A stretch of DNA of 64,000 nt from Linanthus parryae (Eukaryota > Streptophyta > Magnoliopsida > Ericales > Polemoniaceae): positions 53,553,891 through 53,617,890 of the forward strand of contig JALGPY010000003.1 in NCBI GenBank assembly GCA_023055425.1, read 5' to 3'. The notes under the pieces were generated by a model. It ran no database searches and had not been told where the DNA came from. It saw nothing but the letters and a program-made list of their open reading frames with translations. Shown here piece after piece: positions 42,437-54,299 of this stretch (position 1 is the stretch's first letter; each line of letters opens with the position of its first letter). The position numbers and the translations under genes were made by a program.

Positions 42437-43522
42437 TATTGGAGTCAATGCCCTAGAGGCAATCTTATTTAGTATGAACATTATTTTTCCTAGAATATTC
42501 ATTTATTATTTATGGAGATATTTAATATAATAAAGTCCTTAGATTGCAACTGTTGTTTATCTTAATGTCCCTAGTCCATTATAATTGATTAATAGGACGA
42601 TCAATATATACTAGTATGTGGGTAGATTGATATGGAGATATCAAGTCTAACAAATGGCTATGCATTAGGAGTAAAGGCATACTGGATTGACCCACAACGA
42701 GAAGGCTACGTTAGATTATGTCAATGTCACAAGTGCTTCTCGTAGTGACAAGTGGTGTTGTAATCCTTCGACTTGAAGTCACTTGATACTCTAGTTATTT
42801 AATATCATATTTTGATATTATCAAACGTTACACCGTGACTGGGTAACTATAAAGATAGTAATCGGGCATGATAGGAAAAAAGTTTAGAGATGGTAGTGAT
42901 GTTGAGAGGATTTGTTCCTCCTACATAATGGGAGTAAATATCCACGTCCACTCGACGGGTAGTGATTTTGGAATGTCAAGCCAGACTCAGATAAATCAAT
43001 ATAGGATATTGATGTTATCTGTATAGATAAGCCTATTCCAAGGATCGAGAAATTATGGATTGAGTATACGAGTGTGACATTTATGTCTTGTGTCCAATCC
43101 GGATTTGGAGACAAGGGGATAGATACAACACGATAACATTGGGCACAAGGTTTGTCGGATCACTGGCTTTTTCTATTAGTTAGGTGGCATGAATGTGTTG
43201 CTAGAAATCGCTATATGTTTGTAATTATTACTACCAACTAAGTAGAAACCTACGGGGTCACACACCTTATGGATTAAACTGGATTTGGATATTAATTAGT
43301 GGGACTAATTAATTAAAGGATCAAAACGCAACCACAAGCAAAGTTAGTAGGACTAATTTGGAAGGTGGACTAATAAGTGTATGGACAGGATTAGTATTGG
43401 GGAAAATATATAATTAATAAGGAGTTATTAACTATATAAGGGGAGTCTTAGCTTATTATTTTATACAAGAGTCATTATTGAGTGAAATAAAAAAGTAAGG
43501 AGAGAAAGAACAAGTAGAGAGG
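42437..43522 (+). repeat. copia family A LTR remnant, unit 1
   Basis: Plus-orientation LTR of family A starting TATTGGAGTCAATGCCCTAG and followed for about 1.09 kb, then broken off. Inside, the segment 43412-43453 (AATAAGGAGTTATTAACTAT...) is repeated at 43537-43580 just beyond the break. Confidence 0.85.
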
Positions 43523-43621
43523 TTACTCCTTATATAGTTAATAAGGAGTTATTAACTATATAAGGGGAGTCTTAGCTTAGTATGCTAAAAATTCTCCTTA
43601 GGGTTACTGCTTTTCTTTTTT

Positions 43622-44382
43622 AGGAAACTTAGGTTACTACATTTTGCATGTAGTATTTAAGTATACACACACAATTATGAAAGTAAAGAGGGAAAATTAA
43701 AATATTCACCCGAGTGCTAAATATGATAGTATATCAAGATCTCTACAAACTTGGCAGATTAACAATAAATTGGCAATGGGTGTTATAATAGTCAAAACTC
43801 ATATTGATAATGAATTCGCAAATACATGCACATTACATTAACAGAAAAATTAGTACACAATAAAGTTCCGTTCCCATCCGATTTATAGTTGCTTATTCGA
43901 CTTCGCTTGGGTTTGGTAAGGGGCCGGTTCGATTTTCCAAAAGAAAAACTGCATAGTGTATTTAAAGTTGAAAATAACCGAAGGTTTGGTACGATTTGGT
44001 TTGGTGCGGTCCAGTTCTGCCTGTCCGGTCGGTTCATGCACACCCATAATTGTTGTGGTGTAATCTGCAAATTGTGACAAATATGGGTGTTCCCAGAAAT
44101 CAGGACATGTTAAGAGGACCTTGAGGATATTTGAGATGTTGGTTGACCTAGCTTGACTGTAGGGGTTTATTTGTAATTTGTGAAAACTTGAGGTGCTTAA
44201 TTGAAGTTCTATCAATTTCTTTGATCAAACTTCGCGTTACTTTTGGGCACTTCTCTTGGTACTAAAGTCTATACGAATAAACATGTCTTCTTCAACGATC
44301 AAAGATTCGAGGGTTGTCCTATGAGGCATGCTGCAATATCATTATCAATTCAACCTCCAATAAACGTTCCCAACTCTTAAGC
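43622..44382. repeat. Segmental duplication, partial block R
   Basis: Aligns with 39738-40486 and 44515-45240. It ends in CCCAACTCTTAAGCCA, where it is fused to the start of unit 2. Confidence 0.83.
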
Positions 44383-45371
44383 CACTGCTGTCGCTATATG
44401 TTTTTTTGTCTTGGATACTTCCTCCCACCCAACCACCCACCAGAGATTAAGCTAAAAAGCTGGTTGATCGGTTCACCCGTGTCTTTCTCCTCCCACTCAT
44501 TGTAGACAGTACGAAGTATTTAAGTATACACACACACAATTATGAAAGTATAGAGGGAAAATTTAAAATATTCACCCAAGTGCTAAATATGATAGTATAT
44601 CAAGATTTCTACCAACTTGGTAGATTAACAATAAATTTACAATGTGTGTTAGTAGTCAAAACTCATATTGATAATGAATTAGTAAATATATGCACATTAC
44701 ATTAACAGAAAAATTATTACAGAGTAAAGTATTTTTCCCATCTTATATTTCGTCGCTTATTCGACTTCTGTCCAGTTTGGTAAGGGGCATGTCTGACTTT
44801 TCAAAAGAAAAACCACATAGTGTATTTAAAGTTGAAAGGTGCAGTCTGGTTTCGCCGGTCTGGTCGGTTCATGCACACCCATAATTATCGTGGTGTAATG
44901 TGCAAATAGTGATATATATGGGTGTTCCCAGAAATCAGGACATGTTGAGAGGACCTTGAGGATATTTGAGATGTTGGTTGACCAAGATTGAGTGTATGGG
45001 TTTATTTATATTTTGTGAAAATTTTAGATGCTTAACTGCAGTTCTATCAATTTCTTTTAACTTGTGGTCAAACTTCTTGTCACTTTTGGACACTTATCTT
45101 GGTACGGAAGTTTATACCAATAACCATGTCTTCTTCAAGGATCAAAGATTCAAGGTTTTCCCTATGAGGCCTTCTGCGATATCATTATCAATTCAACCTC
45201 CAATAAACATTCCCAACTCTCAGGAAATGGTGATGAGAGGGATCAAATGAGGGAACACTTACTCTTCCATATCCTAAATATGTCAGAACAAACCTTTTGT
45301 GAATTAAAAGATCCAGTGCACTGCAAACAACACCATATAATTCTAACAAATTTGTTCCCTGACCTAGAAGA
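44383..45371. repeat. Segmental duplication, block R, unit 2
   Basis: Begins CTGCTGTCGCTATATG like 39567, includes GAGATTAAGCTAAAAAGCTG, has an internal deletion relative to unit 1 at about 44520, and leads into the U1 pseudogenes c and d. Confidence 0.83.
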
Positions 45372-45503
45372 GCAGGCCCCCTCTGCCACAAATTATGACG
45401 TAGACTCCACCACATGGGTAGATCTTAGGCTAGGCTTTCCTCAGTGCAATGGTAGAGGTCACCAACCTAGGCCATGAGCCTTCTTGATCACTCATTGACC
45501 CCG
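45372..45503 (-). pseudogene. U1 snRNA pseudogene c (inverted)
   Basis: Duplicate of pseudogene a, with slightly more of the 3' hairpin kept (GCAGGCCCCCTCTGCC on the plus strand). It lacks the U1 5' end and is joined to d at TTATGACGTAGACTCC, the same junction as a/b. Confidence 0.86.
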
Positions 45504-45539
45504 TTATGACGTAGACTCCACCACTTGGGTAGATATTAG
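45504..45539 (-). pseudogene. U1 snRNA pseudogene d, 3' part (split)
   Basis: U1 segment around the Sm-proximal stem, up to GGGTAGATATTAG, where a TRIM-like element is inserted. The rest continues at 47569 after the duplicated ATTAG. Confidence 0.84.
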
Positions 45540-46018
45540 TGTTAGTGTGTCTTAAATGTAGGCAAAAGAAAAGGTAAAGTCAAAACAACAATTTGAAACA
45601 AGTTAGATGCGGTGACTTGCTTTGGCAGCAAGTCATGTTGGAATGTTTCCTTATTTGTTTCCACCGCCACTAATAACATGCATATTTATATATTCCTTTG
45701 ACACACATAGTCAGGAACAACACATAGAGACGATTTGGTAGTGCTTGAGAGCTTAATTGGTTCGTGTGTGTTCGGGTGGGTGTTTCGGGTTGCCGCCGTG
45801 GCCGTTGTGGCCACGGCGTGCATTGTAATCGGGTTCTCTTCTCAGTAAAATATCTGGTTGTGGTCGTGGATGTAACTAGCGGGTTCGTTGCGAATTCGTT
45901 AGTGAACCAAGTTAAATATCTGTATCGTTCTTGATTTCATTACATCGTTCTTGCTCGAATACCCCCACGTTATAAAAAACTGGTATTAGAACTCTGAAAG
46001 AGGATTTTTGTTACAATA
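45540..46018 (+). repeat. 5' LTR of TRIM-like element 2
   Basis: 479 bp, partner of 47100-47568, with scattered substitutions and small gaps. Confidence 0.9.
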
Positions 46019-46021
46019 AAA

Positions 46022-46036
46022 TTGATATCAGAGCCT
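46022..46036 (+). promoter_or_regulatory. Degraded primer binding site of TRIM-like element 2
   Basis: TTGATATCAGAGCC resembles TGGTATCAGAGCC four bases after the LTR. Similar TGGTATCAGAG stretches occur at 46059 and within the LTR ends. Confidence 0.6.
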
Positions 46037-46299
46037 GGTTAAGAGGAACACCAGTTTTAACAAACTGGTATCAGAGTCGGGGTTCCAAGATACGGGTGGA
46101 GCCAAGAGCTAGGGTTTCACGTTTTGGTGGAACTCAAAGCTAGGGTTTCGCCATTCAGGAGGAGCAGGCTATCGGAATACGTTTTCGAGATTCCGCCAAG
46201 AACGATGTCCGGTTTGGCGATCAAGATATGTATGTTTGTGCGAGAGAAGCAGGTACACCCACCATCTGAAGTCGCATGGAGGGGGCTATCCGGGCTCCT

Positions 46300-46800
46300 G
46301 GCGGAGCAATCTGGCGCGCATCTGATTAGGCGTGCAAGGGATCTGGCAAATTCAGCATGCATTCTGTACTTGCGCAAATTTGGCGATTCACGCGCATCTG
46401 GCGTTCTGGCGATTTACGTTTAGGCGCCATCCAGCTCCCGGCGTGGAGCATCTGGCGTGTGAATTGAATCTGGTTCTGACTCATGCATTGCAGGAACTCT
46501 TTATATTTGGAGCAACGACATTGAGCATCTGGCGCGTGAGATTTCTAGCACGCGCATTTGGTCCTAATTTTGGCACGTGTTCTGCGCGAGGCTATTTTCT
46601 AGCGTGCATATGTTGTTGGGGCGTGAACCAAGACACACATTGAGCTCGCATCTGGCGCAATTTGTTTCTAGCGAGCATCTGGCGCATCTGAGGCATACGG
46701 GTCGCATCGGGCACGATGATCTGTTTGGGCACTCGTTACTGGTGCATCAGTTCTAAGTAACATCTGGCACTTGTCGTTGTGCATCTGTCTGGCATAATTG
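46300..46800 (+). repeat. GCATCTGGCG-rich interior of TRIM-like element 2
   Basis: The 10-mer GCATCTGGCG occurs five times between about 46394 and 46690, with many near variants (GGCGCATCTG, ACATCTGGCAC). Spacing is irregular, so it is a degenerate minisatellite-like region. The short open frames here are probably a result of the repeat. Confidence 0.65.
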
Positions 46801-47099
46801 GGCACATCTGAACTGCATTCGGTCCTGCTTTCTCACTGAATGTATTCAAGTCTGGTTCTGGGTGGAGCACTTGTTTCTGTTTCCGGAAGTGCATCCGCAT
46901 CAGGCGCATTCGTTGCAGGAACGCATGGTAGTTTGAGCAACGATTTGGCAATTCGGGTTTTGCATACAGCTATGAAACATCTGTTTGAGGAGGAGTGCTC
47001 GTTTCAGGTTCTGGGAGATGCATCCAGTTCACGTTTTAGAAGAGGAGCATCAGGTTCTATTTTCGGGTTGCTAAGTTTATTCAAGACAAGGTGGAGATT

Positions 47100-47568
47100 T
47101 GTTAGTGTGTCTTGAGTGTAGGCAAAAGAAAAGGAAAATTCAAAAAAACAATTTGGAAATAAGTTAGAGGCGGTGACTTGCTTTGGCAGCAAGTCATGTT
47201 GGAATGTTTCCTTGTTTCTTTCCACCGCCACTAATCACATGCATATTTATAGATGCGTTTGACACACATAGTCCGGAACAACACATAGAGACGAATTGGT
47301 AGTGCTTGAGAGCTTAATTGGTTCGGGTGGGTGTTTCGGGTGGCCATCGTCGCCGTTGTGTCCATGGCGTGCATTGTAATCGGGTTCTCTTCTTAATAAA
47401 ATATAAATTTCTGGCCGTGGAGGTAGCTAGCGGGTTCGTTGCGAGTTCGTTAGCGAACCACGTTAAATATATGTCTCGTTCTTGATTTCGTTACATCGTT
47501 CTTGCTCGAATACCCCACGTTATAACAAACTAGTATCAGAGCTCTGAAATAGGAGTTTTGTTACAACA
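47100..47568 (+). repeat. 3' LTR of TRIM-like element 2
   Basis: 469 bp, begins TGTTAGTGTGTCTT and ends TTACAACA, followed by ATTAG. Confidence 0.9.
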
Positions 47569-47660
47569 ATTAGGCTAGTGGATTTCCTCGGTGCAATGGA
47601 GTTCACCAACCTAGGCCATGAGCTTTCTTGATCACTCTTTGACCACGTCCAGGTAAGTAT
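47569..47660 (-). pseudogene. U1 snRNA pseudogene d, 5' part (split)
   Basis: Continues U1 pseudogene d to its 5' end. Plus strand CACGTCCAGGTAAGTAT ends at 47660, so the splice-site-pairing end of U1 is preserved with a single change in its first ~20 nt. Beyond 47660 the decayed U1 promoter region follows (CATTATGTAGTCCTTTCTC). Confidence 0.86.
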
Positions 47661-48320
47661 GATGCTCGATCATCTATGCTTTCATTATGTAGTCCTTTCT
47701 CTTTATTTTCTTTCAAATTCTTCGGAGTGGGACTAACTGCAACCTCATTGCTTGGCTTGACTACAATCTCATCTACGAACACAAGTTCTATTTGTAGAAA
47801 GATTAAAATTTGTAAGCTTTTGGCAATGCAGGTGAACTCTTTGTTAGTAGTGACTCGAGAATTATCCGGATGTAAGTTCGAAAACGTCGTAAACACAATT
47901 TTTAAACCTCTCTTAATGAACAAATTGATAGAGCAAACACCGCCCTTCTACGAAACCACATAAAAAATTAGCTGAACTGACTTGTGTGAAACACATTATA
48001 GGGAAGGTGAAGATTACAATATCCACATAAAAAATCCTAACTACGTACTTATGTTACCTGAAAAGGTTTAGATCCGTAAAAAGAGAGTGTGATTGAAGAC
48101 CTCGATACAGTACTAAATTCCTTAATATTGGGATACACTTATGAGGATCTCTTGATAAGGATGTATTTATCTTTTTCTACTGAGAAACAATCAGAGTCCG
48201 AATGTGCAACATATTTTCAGTTTTTTGGGAATATATTTCAGGTCACTGAATACACTAATCAAAACTAGATAAGGATATATTCATCTTTTCTACTGAGAAA
48301 CCATCATACTCCGAATGTGC
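47661..48320. repeat. Segmental duplication, block S, unit 2, left part
   Basis: Aligns with 40845-41400 of unit 1, for example TAACTGCAACCTCATTGC. Cut at 48320 by the CACTA-like element. Near 48130-48320 a stretch around CTCCGAATGTGCAA is present twice, as it is in unit 1. Confidence 0.83.
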
Positions 48321-48344
48321 AAACTACAAAAAAAAAAGTGGGCA

Positions 48345-48640
48345 AATACGACAGCCAAAAAGCGTCGTTTATTGATAAAAAACTGTCGTATATCTTAAAA
48401 ACGGCGGTGAAGTGACCGTCGTATGGGAAGGCGTCGTATCAGATGATACGACGGCCGCTGACCGTCTTTTATGATCCTATACGACGGGTAGAGGAGAGGC
48501 GTCGTTATTGAGTGCCTAATACGACGGCCAGGTCTAATGCGTCGGGTACTTGTTCGACCGTCGTTTTTCTAGAAAAATACGACGATCAACTTTCTTGCTG
48601 TCGTTTTGTATCTAATACGATGGTTCACCTACTGTCGTAT
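48345..48640. repeat. Left subterminal repeats of the CACTA-like element
   Basis: Many copies of TACGAC(G/A)G and its complement within 300 bp, probably transposase binding sites by analogy with En/Spm. Confidence 0.8.
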
Positions 48641-50865
48641 ATAAATTCATGTTCGTTACAAAAAATATACATATCAAAATTGAAGAAAGTATACAACGTT
48701 AAGCCATGAGCACGATACAACATATTTTCTCATTAACGCATAATAATATTTGGTGATATTACAATTTACAAGTGTTAAAGTCCAACAAAACATACGTAGT
48801 AGTTGTGGTAACATTTTTCTATTACATATGGGGAAATGAAAAACTCTTCCTTCTGCTCATTTCTTTGAAGAAAACAATTCTGACCTGCACAAAAATATAT
48901 ATGTGGTTAGTATATATTTATTTTAAAATATGCACATGCGATAATTAGTTTACAATTTGGTTGTGCTTTTTCATTGGACAAAAAGTTCCCTTAGTGAAAT
49001 ACTGGTTCAGAGTAAATAACTCATAATAGTTACTGAGAAATTATTTACATATTCGTCAAACTACAGCAGCAGTAACCAAACATAGACTCCTATGTTTATT
49101 TGACCGGTTCTTACTTTTTTGTTTTCTTTTGAAGTTGAAAACACCTAATGTTAGAACCTTTCAGTTTCTCACTCAATTGCCCACTCTTTCCAGAACCTCA
49201 ACGTGCCAGACTAGTGCTATCATCTCCATAGTAATGGAGAACTACACTGTTTTCAGAAGCTTGTATCGAGTTTTATTAGCACCTCACCCAGGAAAACAGT
49301 TCTATAATAGTTCATCTCTTGAACTCCTACCAGTATTTATCTCTTGATCAATTTAACTAGTACAAGTATGTTGGAGCAGAGGTAGAAATATTCTGGAAAC
49401 CAGAGAATAAACTAATTAAGAAGAGAATTCTTAATTAGTAGATTTCAGTTGGCATTTCTCGAAGGTAAAGATTATGAGAGCATGATATTTACTCATGGTC
49501 AGTAGTTTTCATTTTGTTCTCTCAAAGAGAAATGCAAGTACTAACACTGTGTAAACTTAAGCTCACTTACAGTAATAAAAGTCTATTATGCTAGCTTAAA
49601 ACGAGTGGTCATTAGCCTAAATCTAAATTCCAACAGATAAATTACATGACAATCAAATCAGGTCATAAATTGAGCTATCAGGGAACTATACAGAGGACAG
49701 TAGCACTTACGTAAACCAAACAACTTGGTAGTAGTGTGGGAAAAAGCCTTGAATCTCTTCAGTACTTTGAACCTTCAATATATGGAAATAATCAAACACA
49801 CCGAGATCTGCAAAATTAAGTGAAAAGAAAGCAATTTGGAATAACTACGGAAGTATATACTTCAGTTTGATTCTCACTTGGATATGAAACAAATTCAATC
49901 AAATTCACACCTTCACTTCAGGAATTACTAAGCCACGGTACCGTGTGAACCGCACACCTCACAACCCAGCCTTTAGAGGTAATGTTTGAAATATGTGCAA
50001 TTGAAAAATCAGACGAAGAGAAAAAGAATGACCATAAGGATGCTATTTTCTAATCTGTGAACATAGGTATCAGAAACTAATTTTACCATATTCTGCATTT
50101 GACTCAGTGCTCCAGTTCCAGCCCACAGCTATCTTAGAAACATGAGAAATGTTTTATAAGACAAAATGTTGTAGAAACAATGAGCAATGTCATGAACACG
50201 TCAACAACTGGGGAGCTCTATACATAGAACATCCAACTTATGCACGAAAAAAGAGAGAACGAACTTATTCATGTATTTATTGATATAACAAACTTGCGTG
50301 AGGCCATGAATTAAAAATTAAGAACAATATCCATCAAACTGCAAAGAGCTTATAGTTAAAGCCAAGATCACAATCTCCTACTACTAAAATGATAAATAAG
50401 GCTTGTACCCTTCAAACATATGATTTAATTATAAACATTAAAACAAATCTTCTAAAGGCCCTTCTATCTTAAAATAGAGAACCAATAGTTTGAATTGTTA
50501 GTCAGAAGTTTATAAGCCACATTCTAAGAAGAAAAATGTAACCTAACGGTCTAACAAACACCTAGAATACTATAGTTTAGCATACAGGATACTTTGTAAT
50601 TTCTACACTGAAGCAGAGCAGTTGACAAAACTCCAAAATCAGCCCAAACCTTAATACCATAGTTTACCCGTTGACCAAGGCTTCACCGAATCGAACAACT
50701 GCAAACAACACTTGATTCTACAAAGGTAATATACAGGTCAGAAAGCCAAATGATTCATCATCCACTTTCGACTAAAAACAACATTTTTCTACCTTTGGAT
50801 ACACAGTAGCAACATTGGTAACATATTGAACAATTGAGTGTTTCACTTTACCGGCTAAGATATCA
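48641..50865. other. Interior of the CACTA-like element, no gene recognised
   Basis: A/T-rich sequence with short frames only. It could be captured intron or UTR sequence, but I see no exon I can name. Confidence 0.45.
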
Positions 50866-51049
50866 CGGGTTTATGTGTGTCTGAGAGAGAGAAATCGGTT
50901 ACCTGCAGCTACCAGAAAAATCGTTTTCGGCGATATAAACTGAATCGGCGAATCGCAGAGCAAGACCTGGAGAGATGATGAGAACGCTCCCAAAGGTTTG
51001 GCTCTTGATTTTGATTTCGAGCTCAGTTCCGATTTGTGGGCCGCGAGTA

Positions 51050-51213
51050 CGAATCGATCATCCAGTAAGAAAGGACCTGGTACGAACCTGCAAGCACGAA
51101 TCGAACATCCAGTAAGAAGGACCTGGTACGAACCTGCAAGCACTAATCGATCATCCAGTAAGATTACGAACTCAGAACCTGCAATTGTTTCGATCATCCA
51201 GTAAGATTACGAG
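51050..51213 (+). repeat. Minisatellite inside the CACTA-like element
   Basis: About 3.5 tandem units of 46-47 bp (starts 51050, 51097, 51143, 51189), each with CGATCATCCAGTAAGA or a close form and most with GAACCTGCAA. Not seen elsewhere in the window. Confidence 0.85.
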
Positions 51214-51509
51214 CCACAAGGACCGTTGGTTGGTCTCAATCGGAGAGATTCATCATCTTTTGCTAGTGGATCTAAGTTCGCCGACGAGTCTAGGTCTTCA
51301 ATCGATGACCAGAAACCGCATCTGAGAGAGAGGGACGACTTTGGTAGGCAAGGCTAAGAGAGAGAGGGAGTTGACTCTAGGGCTTAATGAATAAGATCAG
51401 ATGAGATTCGGTAAAGTGAAAACAATGGGTATTTTTTACTTTTTTGTAATTTCAAAGTTAAGTAAAATAAAATTTGATAGTTTTTTGCTATGAGTGAAAC
51501 GTTTTGGTC

Positions 51510-51690
51510 CTACTAAATACGATGGCCACATTTGGAAACGACGTAATTAAACCTTAAATACGACGGTCGCTGTTGAAGCCGTAGTAATAGATACTAATAC
51601 GACGGCCACTAATTGACCGTAGTAATTACATCATATACTACGGGAGACATGGCTGTCGTACTTTATGGCCGTCGTATGTGTACACTTTTT
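51510..51690. repeat. Right subterminal repeats of the CACTA-like element
   Basis: ATACGACGGCC and GGCCGTCGTAT motifs in both orientations, the counterpart of the left end. Confidence 0.8.
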
Positions 51691-51699
51691 TTGTAGAAA

Positions 51700-52709
51700 C
51701 ATATTTTCATTTTCTTGGGAATATGTTTCAGGTCACTGAATACACTAATCAAAAGTAATTAGGACGCCATCGACATACATTTTGGAAATGTGACTTACCT
51801 CCTATGCATCCAAGAGTTTACCTGTTGGACGTGGCGAGTTTCAGTGGAAGGCATACTATAATAAAGTGGAAGAACAAAAAACCATGGTACATTTTCGGCA
51901 GATAATTAGACGCTCACTTGGTTTCATGTTCCTTCTTTGGACCGGACTACTATAAACAATGATACAATTAAAATTTAATTAATACTCACTAATCTTATAA
52001 TCCTTTTTTTAGACTTACCTATTTTGTCATCTGTCGGGTTCGAACTTAGGACCTCATGCAGGGGCTTTTAAACACTCTACCACTTCAGCTAGCACACATT
52101 TACTAAGCTTATAATCTTTTGATAAGGAAAAACTAATATTTTTGATAAGAAAAAACTAAAAACATAATATATGTCATCAACGAAATTTCGAACTTGGTTA
52201 AAGTTTGTGGCTTAAATAAGAATTGACACTAAAAAATGAAACTTATTGAAATTATACATTACACTATGTAATTACATTAATCACAATTATCTTCGAAAAA
52301 AAGTCCAACTATAAAACACGGGGCCATGCCGCCCTAGGGCCTAAAGCAGGTTCTTCGGCTGCCAGCCATGATTACAGACCCGGGCTTCATACTTGTGAAG
52401 CCAGTTTAATTTCACCACCCTCCCCCAAGCTCAGTTCAGAGTCTACATACATGTATTTCACAGCAACACGAGCAGTGATATCACTCTGCTGATGATGAAA
52501 ATCCCATTGCAACTTGCATTAAGTAACATGTGAGTGATGGACTCCCTTATCTAATCCAACTCCATTTAGGCAATTATTGGGCGCATTGTAGAATTTTACT
52601 TTCACGAGACTTAATATCTCATTTGGAGAAAATTAATAAGTTAAATCATGCACTCACCTACTACTTCACATATGATTGGCGGTAAGATAATGCTTAGGTA
52701 CTTACAAGG
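51700..52709. repeat. Segmental duplication, block S, unit 2, right part
   Basis: Aligns with 41400-42436 of unit 1 up to the joint with the LTR remnant (ACTTACAAGGT). No gene recognised. Confidence 0.84.
52021..52092 (-). mobile_element. tRNA-derived SINE-like sequence (duplicate)
   Basis: Duplicate of 41752-41822, with A box AGCTGAAGTGGTAG and B box AGTTCGAACCC, both slightly decayed. Confidence 0.62.
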
Positions 52710-52847
52710 TGTTGGAGTAGATGCCCTAGAGGAAACTTATTTAGTATGAACATTATTTTGGCTAAAATATTTATTTATTATTTATGAATATATTTAATAT
52801 AATGAAGTCATTAGATTGCAATTGTTGTTTATCTTAAATGTCCCTAG
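52710..52847 (+). repeat. copia family A LTR remnant, unit 2
   Basis: Begins TGTTGGAGTAGATGCCCTAG at the same joint as the remnant at 42437. It is interrupted after 138 bp by another family A element, so the remainder would lie beyond the window. Confidence 0.85.
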
Positions 52848-54259
52848 TGTAGGGTTTTGATAACGGATACGCAGCGAAATAAACAATAAATAATCCGTTC
52901 AAGACCCTCGAAGGATCACAAGTCTAGAATTCACAATGATAGTAAGGGTTTAGCATTAAAATACCTTTTGAATATCCTTTGATGACTTCACACGTGAAAT
53001 AGTATTCACGTATCTATGTCTAGTCCACTCCTAGGTTAGAATTCGGATCTTCCAACACCTTGTGCTAGCTATGAACGATGGAAGAAGAAGAAGAAGATCA
53101 CACAACCAACACCAAAAGAGGGGTTCAGACCTCTTGTTGTAGCCGACGGGGTAGGGGCGGACCAAGGGGGTTCGACCTCCTTGGTTCTTGCTCTCTCTTC
53201 TTGACTTTCGCTCCCACTCAATGTATCATGAGCATTAGTGTGGGAAGGAAGCTAGGAGTTTCCTTTATATAGTCCAACAAGTCTTTGTCGACTGCATAAA
53301 AGCCCATATCCTAATCCCGTCCATATACGGATTAGTCCAACTTGCAAATTAGTCCTACTAAGTTTGTAAATAGTTCCGTATTGATCCTTCTAATTAATTA
53401 GTCATATTAATTACTTCCCAAGTCCTGTCTAATCCATAGGGAGTGTGGCCCCATAGATTTCTACTTAGTTGGTAGTAACAAATTACTAACATGGAGCGGC
53501 CTCTAGCAAGACATCCACGCTACCCAACTAATAGAAATAGTCTTTCGACAAACCTTGTGCAGGTATTGTCTCATCCCTTTGTTTCTATATCTGGATTGGA
53601 CACGAGACATACAAGTCACACTCGTATATCCAATCCTTAGTTTCTCGATCCTGGGAATAGTCTTATCCAAGCAGATAACATCAATATCCTATATTGATTT
53701 ATCTGAGTTCTGCCAGACATTTTTATAAGCACCACCCCTCTAGTGGCCCATGGATATTTGCTCTCGTGAGATGGGAGGGACAAATTATATCTACATCACT
53801 ACTATCTCTAAGCTTGATTCCTTATTTTGCCCGGCTAACGCATATTTTGCTACCCTGTTACGATGTAGCGTTTGCCGATGTCAAAACACAATATTCCACA
53901 ACTAGAGGATCTAGTGACTTCAATTCTAAGGATGACAATACCGTTGTCACTACGAGAAGCACTTGTGACTTTACGTAACTTGTATGTAGCCTTCTCGTTT
54001 TGCGTAAATCCAGTATGACATTACTCATAATGCATACCCATGTGTTATATCATGATATCTCCATATCAATCCAACACCGTACTAGTCTAATGTTGATCGT
54101 CCAATTAATCAGTATAATTCACTAGGGATATTTAAGAATATAACATTTATATTCTAAGGACTTCATTCATGTTAACATATCTCCATATCGATAACATAAT
54201 GAATCGTAAATCCATAAATGTCACAAGAAATAGATTGCCTCTAGGGCATATTTCAAACA
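52848..54259 (-). repeat. 3' LTR of copia copy 3
   Basis: 1412 bp. Plus-strand start TGTAGGGTTTTGATAACGGA, shared with 61917. The end CAAACA is followed by GTCTCCCATTTGC, the purine tract in reverse. Confidence 0.9.
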
Positions 54260-54299
54260 GTCTCCCATTTGCACTAGAGTCAATTTTGTGCATCATATG

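Larger units (their letters stand above)
45540..47568 (+). mobile_element. Small non-autonomous LTR element (TRIM-like) 2
   Basis: 2029-bp plus-orientation element with LTRs of 479 and 469 bp (start TGTTAGTGTGTCTT). It has a degraded iMet primer site, a purine tract AAGGTGGAGATT before the 3' LTR and a perfect 5-bp duplication ATTAG (45535-45539 and 47569-47573). No gag or pol domain in the 1081-bp interior. Inserted inside U1 pseudogene d. Confidence 0.92.
48324..51696. mobile_element. CACTA-like DNA transposon, non-autonomous
   Basis: 3373-bp element with inverted ends CTACAAAAAAA...TTTTTTTGTAG, flanked by AAA on both sides (3-bp target copies, the CACTA length). Both ends carry dense subterminal repeats of TACGACGGC and CCGTCGTAT in both orientations (48345-48640 and 51510-51690), the hallmark of CACTA/En-Spm elements. 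The usual leading CA is missing at both ends. No transposase frame is present. Comparison with unit 1 (41385-41410) shows the uninterrupted site. Confidence 0.88.

Noticed and set aside
46124..46643. Two ~100-aa frames in TRIM-like element 2
   Set aside because: They follow from the GCATCTGGCG repeats and overlap each other; no gag-like motif is present.
48641..50865. Search for a transposase in the CACTA-like element
   Set aside because: All frames are under about 75 codons and none shows a transposase motif.
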